Origin: Fen-1298 sp050015675
GTDB lineage: Bacteria; Bacteroidota; Ignavibacteria; UBA10030
Assembly: GCA_050015675.1 (NCBI GenBank)
Contig: JBEKAY010000001.1
Span: 248,001 to 312,000 of the forward strand
Direction of reading: 5' to 3'
Length of the DNA: 64,000 nt
Shown here: positions 27,572-34,876 of the stretch, piece after piece
Numbering within the stretch: position 1 is the first letter of the stretch
Layout: each line of letters starts with the position of its first letter
Position numbers and translations under genes: made by a program
Notes under the pieces: model-generated
The model's database searches: none
What the model was told of the DNA's origin: nothing
Seen by the model: the letters and a program-made list of their open reading frames with translations, nothing else

Positions 27572-27790
27572 TTATCCAAGATCAAAATTTGGATCTTTCA
27601 TACGGCAAGATATTTGATAACGTAAAACACTACCTTGAATCGAATGGATTCTATGTGTCTGAGAGTCGATCTCTTTTGATTCAAGTGAAATACCTTTGTC
27701 CTCAAGAACCCTTATGATAGCTTCCACACGACAATTCAAATAAACAATTGTTGTAATTAATGCTTCGATTTCCGGAGAATATTTGTTCAT
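27572..27790 (-). CDS. small hypothetical protein
   Basis: A 72-residue soluble protein that I do not recognise. It starts 'MNKYSPEIEALITTIVYLNC', has a helical first half and ends 'YQISCRMKDPNFDLG'. AGAGG stands nine bases before the ATG, so it is probably translated. A GCCTAACGG box lies 34 bases upstream (27824) and an attC-like repeat starts 22 bases after the stop: the tidy layout of a single-gene integron cassette. No function can be suggested. Confidence 0.65.
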   Translation of the reverse strand: MNKYSPEIEALITTIVYLNCRVEAIIRVLEDKGISLESKEIDSQTHRIHSIQGSVLRYQISCRMKDPNFDLG

Positions 27791-27823
27791 ATTAAATTAC
27801 CTCTTGATAAATTGAGCAGTGCC

Positions 27824-27832
27824 GCCTAACGG
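27824..27832. other. attC-like core box GCCTAACGG with adjoining hairpins
   Basis: R-box consensus, followed on the right by CGTTCCATT/AATGGAACG (27847-27872) and GATCCT/AGGATC (27889-27898) hairpins. The region 27833-28010 holds no gene; its structure suggests a long attC-type stem or a degenerate cassette. Confidence 0.5.
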
Positions 27833-28010
27833 ATGGGCGCTAAGTCCGTTCCATTACCATTGCAATGGAACGCGATCGCGATCCTGCTGAGTAGGATCGG
27901 ACTGCGATGATGAAAACTTTCAACTTGTACCAAACGGAACAAGTTCATTGTACTAACTTTCAATCTAAAACTAAACCTCTAAACGCCATGAATTTTGCAG
28001 TGACCTCATT

Positions 28011-28119
28011 CCGTCTGTCAGTGAGCGCCGAAAGCGCCATCCCGCCACGTTAGATTAAATATTGATAGCGGGACTTGCCTGCCCCGCTGCTTTTTAGCGG
28101 GGAGCGCGCTTGGTTAGGC
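28011..28119. repeat. attC-like repeat, copy B
   Basis: Starts CCGTCTGTCAGTGAGCGCC and ends GCGCTTGGTTAGGC; the right box is the canonical GTTAGGC (28113-28119). Nearly identical to copy A over 95 bases. It stands 14 bases after the stop of the broken two-helix gene in the minus direction. Confidence 0.65.
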
Positions 28120-28132
28120 CATAGCGAGCAAA

Positions 28133-28334
28133 CTATTTGTGATCCTGATGATTTATAATTTCAGGAGCCTGAATTCGTTTCTTTCGATATACATAAATCA
28201 TTGCTACAAACGAGGGTATCAAAGCAACAATAGTCATAATCAACATTTGATTTATAGCGAGATAAACGGCCGCTAAAAAACGCTAGAGAACCCAAATATT
28301 TGATTATGCGAGTTGCATTAAAACTAGAATCCAT
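28133..28334 (-). pseudogene. frameshifted small two-helix membrane protein
   Basis: ATG at 28334 (AAGGA nine bases upstream) begins 'MDSSFNATRIIKYLGSLAF'. At a run of six T, the frame must shift by one base to continue as 'LAAVYLAINQMLIMTIV', 'ALIPSFVAMIYVYRKKR' and 'IQAPEIINHQDHK'. Removing one T gives a complete 66-residue protein with two membrane segments and a stop at 28135-28133. So this is a cassette gene broken by one base, or a sequencing error in the homopolymer. It lies exactly between an attC site and copy B. Confidence 0.55.
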
Positions 28335-28390
28335 GGCATACTTTCCTTGATTGGTGACGTATGAATATATTCGTTATTACCAACGCTGCG

Positions 28391-28512
28391 CCCTAACGGA
28401 TTGGCTCAGCGGCGGGGGGCGGGCGGGGCTCTTCGCATTACCGCGCCATTTCTGGCAAACCGCGCCTGATTCAAGCGGCATAGCCGCTGTCCGCTGCAAG
28501 CCGATGTTAGGC
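28391..28512 (-). other. attC recombination site (integron cassette junction)
   Basis: The best attC in the window. On the minus strand: GCCTAAC (R''), ATCGGCTTGCAGCGG (L''), a GC-rich centre, CCGCTGAGCCAAT (L'), GTTAGGG (R'). The L arms pair over 13 positions with two unpaired bases on one side, the asymmetry known from attC stems. Total 122 bases. It starts 14 bases after the stop of the 379-residue gene. Confidence 0.7.
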
Positions 28513-28525
28513 GCTGATTTTTAAT

Positions 28526-29665
28526 TTAGGCCTGATCTTCGCCAACAATCCCTTCTCTGCTGGAAACTTTTTCAATTTCCTGTACGTATTTGAATACTTC
28601 AACAATCTCGTCTCGGAGAGTCTCATAGCTAGGAAGTCGACGTTGTCCTCGATGTACAATAGTATTGCGAGTATTGTAGAGATCTTCGATCTTCGTCCAA
28701 TCAATAGAACTAACTTGTGCTCCTCCAGCAAACTGGCTATAAATAACTCGTGCTAAAGTTACCGTGCTTAATTCCCGAGAAATAGCTTCTAGTGTAGATC
28801 CTTGTTCAAGTCCTTTAAGCCGTTCTTCAAGAAGTTTTCTCAAGGCATTTTTGGCAGATGACTCAAGAGCAATAATCGCATGGATAATAGCTGAACGCGT
28901 ACGATCATGCGATAGTTCTACTAAAGCCGTGGACACCATTTCGTCCGCGAATGTCTGTGGAATTACGGGTCTTGGACTGTTTATTGCTGATAAATCATTT
29001 TCCTCGACCATCCTCAAAAGAACATACCCAAAATGGATTTGCTTAGAATATTTGTGATCCCTCTCCCATCCTTCAGGCAGAAACTCATCGTTAGCTTTGA
29101 TTGCATAGCACTGCCCTCTATCAATAGAGAAATAGGTCACATATGACCAAGTTGCAATATCTTGTTGGGGCGGCAACAACCAGTATTGCAGAAAGGAACG
29201 TCTCATGTTGTCAATGAATTGGCAAGATTGCTTATACCCTTCTGAGAGTATCTTGTGAACAAGTAGTTTAATTTCTGGATCTTCATCCCCTTTATCAATG
29301 GCGCTTTCTAGTAAGGTTTTAGTCTTTTCAACATCTTGCTTCCACTCTGCATACACATCTACAGGAACATTGTTCCCGAGGCTGGAACTACCTGGTGGAG
29401 ACTGTCTAGTTATAGCTAGCAGACTACGTATTGGCGCATTTTCACTCACATTAAGCAGAGGATCTACCACTTTAAAGAATAAGGTCAATCCTTCAAGTTC
29501 AACTGTTCGAAGGGTAGGATTCTTGCTGGCGCAATCGTTGCTGATCCATATTCCACGCGGGCCATCGTCAATCCCATCGCGGAGCGTTGCCACATGAAAC
29601 ATAGGACCTGCTACACGCCCATCAGCATACACAAAAACCGGCTTGTGTGGCTTTACAAGATGCAT
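28526..29665 (-). CDS. hypothetical protein with HEPN-like C-terminal domain
   Basis: A 379-residue soluble protein. I do not recognise the N-terminal about 210 residues. The C-terminal helical part ('ALVELSHDRTRSAIIHAIIALESSAKNAL' at about 240-268 and 'LYNTRNTIVHRGQRRLPSYE' at about 329-348) has the order of HEPN domains, and R333-N-T-I-V-H338 fits the Rx4-6H motif of HEPN ribonucleases. If so, it may cleave RNA in a defence or stress response; this is inference. The gene has its own attC site after the stop and a decayed GCCTAGC box (29693) before its start, so it is the rightmost cassette-like unit. Confidence 0.65.
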   Translation of the reverse strand: MHLVKPHKPVFVYADGRVAGPMFHVATLRDGIDDGPRGIWISNDCASKNPTLRTVELEGLTLFFKVVDPLLNVSENAPIRSLLAITRQSPPGSSSLGNNVPVDVYAEWKQDVEKTKTLLESAIDKGDEDPEIKLLVHKILSEGYKQSCQFIDNMRRSFLQYWLLPPQQDIATWSYVTYFSIDRGQCYAIKANDEFLPEGWERDHKYSKQIHFGYVLLRMVEENDLSAINSPRPVIPQTFADEMVSTALVELSHDRTRSAIIHAIIALESSAKNALRKLLEERLKGLEQGSTLEAISRELSTVTLARVIYSQFAGGAQVSSIDWTKIEDLYNTRNTIVHRGQRRLPSYETLRDEIVEVFKYVQEIEKVSSREGIVGEDQA

Positions 29666-30016
29666 TTATTTTCTCCGAGAGATAGTTGAAGCGCCTAGCT
29701 ACTAATTAGATAGACTTTGTTTACCTTTTGCACTTCATATGTATGACTTGTCACCAAAAGATGTAACTGTTTTTCTTTGTATTACTTTTTAGAAATGTTG
29801 TGGCTTTGTTATAACTCCCGCACCCCCGAACTCAACCACTCGGTACTAATCTACATCAGTCCGTCGACTTTGTCAAGAAATAATAAATACGAGTTTACCC
29901 ATTCTACAGGTGAACGGGAAGATATTGTTCCAAGTGATGCCAGGAGTTCCCTCCTGACACTTTAAGAAGATATTAAGTCCTGCACCTAATGGAACCTTCC
30001 TAAGAAGTAAAAACAC
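29666..30016. other. intergenic region, no gene
   Basis: About 350 bases between the cassette region and the next chromosomal gene. It contains GCGCCTAGC near 29691, resembling a mutated attC box, and otherwise AT-rich sequence without a convincing reading frame. Confidence 0.5.
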
Positions 30017-30042
30017 AAAACGGCGCCGTGTTGACGCCGTTT
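30017..30042 (-). terminator. rho-independent terminator
   Basis: AAACGGCG and CGCCGTTT form an 8-bp stem; on the minus strand a T-rich tract follows. It ends the minus-strand T9SS gene at 30080. Confidence 0.75.
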
Positions 30043-30079
30043 GCTGTGTTCATAAACATATGTTACATACTGTATCCCC

Positions 30080-30949
30080 TTACTTGATCAATATCATTTT
30101 GTTGGTTTGTGAGAATGATTTCCCATCCCGCGTTATCACATTGATGCGATAGAAATAGATGCCGCTAGTAAATTTGGATCCGTCAAATGGCACCGTAAAC
30201 TGTCCGGCAGGCTTTTCCTCGTTTACCAACGTTGTCATAGTCCTTCCCATTACATCATAAATTTCTAATCGAACTGTACCTTCATTTGGAATCTGATAAG
30301 TAATCTTCGTCGATGGATTGAAAGGGTTTGGATAGTTCTGCGAAAGAGCGAACACAGATGGTTTTGCGGAAAATGACTCTTGGACATCTGTCGCAGCACC
30401 GAAACTAAGGTCATCAATCTTGAACGTTGATCCTACATTAGGTGTTGCAGGAGATTCGATACTCATTTCGATATAAGCATCATCCGGCACATCTGACGTA
30501 ATATATATTATGGGTGAAGTGAACTGAGCAAAGCTTGATGTAACTGCCCCAGTAGAAAAGATCGTATATCCCATCGGAACTCCACCTTTAGAAAAAACGG
30601 CGTGAACTCTAAGTGAGTCTCCACCTACAGGGGTAAATTTATACCATCCCTTTAAAGAGCTATAGCGGATGGTGATCGGGGATTCAGCGTAGGCTGTTGG
30701 AGGAACAACTGCTGCTACTCCTTGCACCGAATATTGGACTGTAGACCCTTGCATAGACGATGTTCCGGAATGGGCATCGCTGGACTGTGTAATTGGTGAG
30801 AATACCGGTGGAGCATTATCTGTAATCCAATCGGTTGGTGAACCTGAAGTCCAGTTTTCAAATCCAGCGTTTGGAATTTGCGCGCTCGAAACTGATAGCA
30901 TTACCAACCATATGGTAATGAGAAGAATTATTTGTGACAATTTTTTCAT
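30080..30949 (-). CDS. secreted protein with T9SS type A sorting domain
   Basis: A 289-residue secreted protein. The start at 30949 gives a clean signal peptide ('MKKLSQIILLITIWLVMLSV') with GGAG upstream; the frame is open to 31000 but the extra residues are not signal-like. After the signal comes 'AQIPNAGFENWTSGSPTDW', typical of a carbohydrate-binding-module-like jelly-roll in T9SS proteins (about 25-195). The C-terminal about 90 residues are the sorting domain: 'LSQNYPNPFNPSTKITYQIP', 'LEIYDVMGRTM' and final 'TNKMILIK'. It is probably exported by T9SS and may bind a glycan. No catalytic residues are seen. Confidence 0.87.
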   Translation of the reverse strand: MKKLSQIILLITIWLVMLSVSSAQIPNAGFENWTSGSPTDWITDNAPPVFSPITQSSDAHSGTSSMQGSTVQYSVQGVAAVVPPTAYAESPITIRYSSLKGWYKFTPVGGDSLRVHAVFSKGGVPMGYTIFSTGAVTSSFAQFTSPIIYITSDVPDDAYIEMSIESPATPNVGSTFKIDDLSFGAATDVQESFSAKPSVFALSQNYPNPFNPSTKITYQIPNEGTVRLEIYDVMGRTMTTLVNEEKPAGQFTVPFDGSKFTSGIYFYRINVITRDGKSFSQTNKMILIK

Positions 30950-31238
30950 GTGTTGACTCCTTCTGTTGGTGGTGAAAAGTGAATTATGAATGAGAAGCAC
31001 AATCTTTCAATAATAAGAAATGTACGGTCGAAATCCAATTCTATCTTTGCTTACAGCATTATATTGGTTATAAATGCATGTTCTTCAACGATAAACGCTG
31101 TGAATTTAAGATCCAAGCTCTATTCTTTTAAATAACGGTATCGTTCAGGGACAGCCGCAGGCCTGAGAATGCAATCGTGCATAGCACGATTCAAATTCTT
31201 AGTCATTCCCGCCTGGCTGCATTAAACTTTACTGTTGA

Positions 31239-31262
31239 ATGTCAGGAAGAAATTCCTGACAT
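31239..31262. repeat. perfect hairpin with GAAA tetraloop
   Basis: ATGTCAGGAA, loop GAAA, TTCCTGACAT: a 10-bp perfect stem 24 bases after the stop of the glycosidase-like gene. A second hairpin (AATCGTGC/GCACGATT) lies at 31173-31191. No T-run follows, so the terminator role is uncertain. The rest of 30950-31285 holds no gene. Confidence 0.55.
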
Positions 31263-31285
31263 CACTAAATACACTTCACTACTCG

Positions 31286-32566
31286 TTACTTCTTTTCTAA
31301 TTTTTCTGCTATCTCCGCGGCTTTCAATTTTTTTTCATGTAATACATACGCGAACACACCAAACGCGCGCACTGCTTGTGATTGCGCGTGTACCGTCCCC
31401 ACTTCATTCACTTTATAACCATCTTCGCCGCCATTTGGATTCCATCCATTCCTGATGCCGTCGTCTATCGGGCGATGGAGCGTGGTCAATGCATTACCGT
31501 GATGGTTTGTCCACACGTGTTCCAACATTTTTTTAATTTTGTACGGAATATCGGGAAGCCGGTCCGGAGCAATTTGATACGCATCTAATATGAAATGAAC
31601 GAACGCGCCGTTTCCATCCATCCGCAGTTGATAAAAATCCTGTGGATCGACCCAGCCATTCGCCGGATCCATAATGCGCTGCGCTGTTGCCGCGACGATC
31701 TCTTTATATTTTTTTCCTCCGGTCATCCGGAACATTGCCGCTCCGATTGAGCACATGCCTGCGCCTTCCCACGGAAACTGTTTGCCGAATGCCGCCTGGC
31801 CTTCGTTCCCTTTCCATATTCCCTTGCCGCGATAAAATTTTGCCACTCCCGGATATTTCGCATCGCCGTTCCATACAAGCATGGCGTCGTCAAAAAATTG
31901 CCGCTCGTGCGTTGCTTCAAAGAGCCAGCATGCAACGGTTGCCATTTGATTCATATTGCTGTTGGTGAATATTTTGAAGTTGCCTTTTGCGCCGGGATAA
32001 TAATTATACCAGCTCCAAAATCCCTCGTGATGGGAAAGACGTCCTTCGCGCTTCGCTTCTAAATATCTGCTTCGTGCATCCTCCACCCATTGCGTATTCT
32101 TTCTTCCGGATACATGCCACCAGTACATTTCTGCTAAACAAGCCCAAGCGCGGTCGTCAACCCATGTTCCATTGTGCATATCGAGAAGCCGGTACGTGTC
32201 GGTGTAGAGCGCCAGCAGATTTTGATCGCCGGTCGCAGCATAGAGATGGGCATCTCCAATAGCACCATTCGCTCCTTCCCATTCCGCATTATACACTTGA
32301 TGGAAGAGAATGTCAATCGCATAAGCACGTTGTACTGTAAGATGAAAGAGATCGGGATTACGAGATTCCTGCGTTTGTGCTTGTTGAACGATAGACGGAG
32401 ATTCGTTCTTCGTTCCAAAAAATATATCTCTAGCAAGAAGATAAACCACGGCGAGAACAGCAAACAGACTAAGTGCCGCGAACACAATATACATCAAGCG
32501 GGATGTTGTTTTCTTCGCTGGAGTTGCTTCACGAATTGCTTGATATTGTTTATGTTTATTTGACAT
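31286..32566 (-). CDS. membrane-anchored six-hairpin-glycosidase-like protein (GH76-like)
   Basis: A 426-residue protein with one N-terminal membrane anchor (about 24-46, 'LMYIVFAALSLFAVLAVVYL') and a large outer domain with repeated aromatic helices: 'WVDDRAWACLAEMYWWHVSG', 'FTNSNMNQMATVACWLFEAT', 'GIWKGNEGQAAFGKQFPWEG'. The paired-helix pattern and 'WVDDRAW' with adjacent Asp residues resemble GH76 alpha-1,6-mannanases and related (alpha/alpha)6-barrel enzymes. The assignment is by pattern only. TTG at 32578 is an alternative start. Minus strand; it shares direction with the T9SS gene downstream. Confidence 0.65.
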   Translation of the reverse strand: MSNKHKQYQAIREATPAKKTTSRLMYIVFAALSLFAVLAVVYLLARDIFFGTKNESPSIVQQAQTQESRNPDLFHLTVQRAYAIDILFHQVYNAEWEGANGAIGDAHLYAATGDQNLLALYTDTYRLLDMHNGTWVDDRAWACLAEMYWWHVSGRKNTQWVEDARSRYLEAKREGRLSHHEGFWSWYNYYPGAKGNFKIFTNSNMNQMATVACWLFEATHERQFFDDAMLVWNGDAKYPGVAKFYRGKGIWKGNEGQAAFGKQFPWEGAGMCSIGAAMFRMTGGKKYKEIVAATAQRIMDPANGWVDPQDFYQLRMDGNGAFVHFILDAYQIAPDRLPDIPYKIKKMLEHVWTNHHGNALTTLHRPIDDGIRNGWNPNGGEDGYKVNEVGTVHAQSQAVRAFGVFAYVLHEKKLKAAEIAEKLEKK

Positions 32567-32640
32567 ACACAATGACAATATATTTAATCAAATGTAGATA
32601 AAAGCCATCTGAGACACAAAGAAAAATCTCTGCTGTAATA

Positions 32641-32746
32641 GAATAAGTACACCACCCCTGCGGCTTCGCGCCTCTCGTCCTCGTTTGAGGAGGGGAAATT
32701 CCGACGCGATGTAATATCGTGTCGGGAAGGGGAGGTGGACAACTAT
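32641..32746. mobile_element. MITE-like element, copy 2 (inverted)
   Basis: The reverse complement begins GTTGTCCACCTCCCC and ends GGGGTGGTGTACTTATTC, with 'TTTCCCCTCCTCAAACGAGG' inside, matching copy 1 at 23126-23263. Internal spacers differ in length. It lies in the 420-base gap between two divergent genes; the remaining bases up to 32987 hold the promoter of the ABC operon but no gene. Confidence 0.7.
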
Positions 32747-32987
32747 TTAAAGAGCTATTATTCTTTAATAAGAATGCTTAGCATCAGATAGTAAGGAAAA
32801 AAGTCAAAATTTTTTTCCTGAGGTGGAACCTTTTGAATCCAGGCTGCGTCTATCTTCATTCGTGCATTCGACTTCGACACACCGAAGTCCATTGCGAATT
32901 TGTAAATCAATACTTGAAAATGTGGTTCATTTTTCATAAAATTGTTCCGCTCTCAGGGGCGAACATTCACTAACTTATAAGAAACCT

Positions 32988-33950
32988 ATGGCTATTGCAG
33001 TTCGAAATTTAACAAAACTCTACGGTACCGAAAAAGCGGTGAACGATATTTCGTTCGATGTGAAAACCGGCGAGATTCTTGGCTTCCTCGGCCCCAATGG
33101 CGCCGGCAAAACTACGACGATGAAGATCATCACCTGTTACATGCCGCCTACTTCCGGCATGGTTGAAGTTGAAGGATTGGATATCGCTGAACACTCGTTT
33201 GAGGTGCGGAAAAAAATCGGGTACCTGCCGGAAATGAATCCGCTCTACCTTGATATGAACGTTGTGGAATATTTAGAATACTCCGCACGCCTTCATGGTT
33301 TAAAAAATCCTCTGCTGAGAAGTCGGTTGAAGGAAATGATCGACGTATGCGGCATCACAGATGTGCGGCATAAAGACATCGGCGAGTTGTCGAAAGGATT
33401 TCGCCAGCGCGTGGGACTTGCGCATGCGATGATTCACGATCCCGAGGTTCTCATTCTTGATGAACCGACTAGCGGTCTCGACCCGAATCAGATTGTGGAG
33501 ATACGTAACCTTATCCGCCAGCTGGGCCGTGCAAAAACCGTGGTGCTGTCCACACACATACTTTCGGAAGTGCAGGCAACCTGCGATCGCGTCATCATCG
33601 TCAACGAAGGAATAATCGTTGCCAACGGAACGCTGGAGCAATTGCAGCAAGATTTTCGCGGCTCAGAAAAGATTTCGTTGGAATTAAAAGCCAGCACAAC
33701 AAATGCAATGACCGCTATGTATCCCAAGTTTAAAGATATTCCGCATGTAGAGTCGGTGGAGTACGGCGGGCAGGAAGGTGATTTGCACAAGTTTTCCATT
33801 CTCACGGAAAAAGGATTTGATATTCGCGAGGAAATATTCAGGCGTGCGGTTTCTGAAGGATGGGTGTTGATGGAAATGTCGCGTAAAGCGACGAGCTTGG
33901 AAGAAGTGTTCCGCAAACTGACAACAGCAGAGACAGCAAACAATAAATAG
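32988..33950 (+). CDS. ABC transporter ATP-binding protein, GldA-like
   Basis: A 320-residue ATPase with Walker A 'GPNGAGKTTT' (about 36-45), ABC signature 'LSKGFRQRVGLAHAM', Walker B 'VLILDEPTSGLD' and H-loop 'STHILSEV'. A C-terminal extension (about 225-320) is typical of the GldA/drug exporter (ABC-2) group. The next genes encode an ABC-2 permease, a GldG-like protein and a DUF4340 protein, the standard GldA-GldF-GldG order. GldAFG is required for gliding in Flavobacterium, but non-gliding bacteria also have this module, so I call only the family. The first gene of a four-gene operon. Confidence 0.92.
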   Translation: MAIAVRNLTKLYGTEKAVNDISFDVKTGEILGFLGPNGAGKTTTMKIITCYMPPTSGMVEVEGLDIAEHSFEVRKKIGYLPEMNPLYLDMNVVEYLEYSARLHGLKNPLLRSRLKEMIDVCGITDVRHKDIGELSKGFRQRVGLAHAMIHDPEVLILDEPTSGLDPNQIVEIRNLIRQLGRAKTVVLSTHILSEVQATCDRVIIVNEGIIVANGTLEQLQQDFRGSEKISLELKASTTNAMTAMYPKFKDIPHVESVEYGGQEGDLHKFSILTEKGFDIREEIFRRAVSEGWVLMEMSRKATSLEEVFRKLTTAETANNK

Positions 33951-34040
33951 TGAATAGTAATCAGTGATTAATGAAAAGCGGAAAAAATATTAGTGAAATC
34001 AGTATTCTGCGTTCAATCTGAGTAATCTAGGAAATCATTT

Positions 34041-34790
34041 ATGAAATTTGACGTCAAACAATTATCAATGTATCTCGGCAAGTTTTCCAATGTGGGAACG
34101 ATTTTCCAAAAGGAATTGCGTTCCTATTTCAACTCGGCAGTAGCATACGTTGTCATCGTCGTGTTTCTTGCCATCGTCGGTTGGATGTACACAAGCAGTA
34201 TGTTCCTTATCAACGTGGCATCGCTCCGCATGATGTTTGAATTGATTCCGCTCGTGTTTCTTTTTGTCGTTCCGGCAGTGACAATGCGCCTGCTGGCAGA
34301 AGAAAAAAAGGCGGGCACCATCGAACTGCTGACGACCAAGCCATTGCACGATTGGGAAATAGTTGCAGGCAAGTTCCTTGCCGCATGGACGCTCATCGGC
34401 ATTGCACTTCTGCCCACGCTCATCTATTATATTACGATCGCATTTCTCGGTGACATCGACAATGGTCCTGTTATTGGCGGTTATGTTGGCTTACTTCTCA
34501 TGGCAGGTGTCTACGTGGCGATTGGTTTGCTGGCATCGAGTTTAACGGAGAACCAAATAGTTGCATTCATCGTCGGCTTGTTGATGATGTTTGCATTCTA
34601 TATGATGGATAAGGTACTCATTTTCGTTCCGGACTTTATGACAAGCGTGGTCGAATATCTGGGTATTGATTTTCACTTTTCTAATATTGCGCGCGGCGTG
34701 ATCGACTCGCGGGATGTTGTGTATTTCGGTTCCGTGCTTTGCTTCACCTTGTATCTTTCGGTTGTCTCACTTGAAAAACGCAAATGGTGA
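34041..34790 (+). CDS. ABC-2 type permease, GldF-like
   Basis: A 249-residue inner-membrane permease with six predicted helices. 'FQKELRSYFNSAVAYVVI' at the start and 'RLLAEEKKAGTIELLTTKPL' at about 92-111 are hallmarks of ABC-2 permeases of the GldF group. It forms the channel for the ATPase encoded 90 bases upstream. The exported substrate is unknown. The gap to the ATPase gene contains a short AT-rich repeat ('AATAGTAATCAGTGATTAATG'-like). The next gene, GldG-like, starts 87 bases later, so all four genes probably share a transcript. Confidence 0.9.
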   Translation: MKFDVKQLSMYLGKFSNVGTIFQKELRSYFNSAVAYVVIVVFLAIVGWMYTSSMFLINVASLRMMFELIPLVFLFVVPAVTMRLLAEEKKAGTIELLTTKPLHDWEIVAGKFLAAWTLIGIALLPTLIYYITIAFLGDIDNGPVIGGYVGLLLMAGVYVAIGLLASSLTENQIVAFIVGLLMMFAFYMMDKVLIFVPDFMTSVVEYLGIDFHFSNIARGVIDSRDVVYFGSVLCFTLYLSVVSLEKRKW

Positions 34791-34876
34791 AATTAGATTT
34801 GATTAGTAATTTCTTTTCCAGAATCTATTATTTTGATTTTTTCATTTTGAATTAATTTATTTTTGCATTGAAAACT

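Noticed and set aside
22600..29800. Integron integrase gene
   Set aside because: Searched on both strands for a tyrosine recombinase with R..H.RH..Y pattern; none is seen in the window.
29777..29965. 62-codon plus-strand frame right of the cassette region
   Set aside because: No ribosome site, low-complexity composition, no recognisable motif; lies in an AT-rich gap.
31177..31455. 92-codon plus-strand frame
   Set aside because: It overlaps the end of the glycosidase-like gene and two hairpins; translation looks random.
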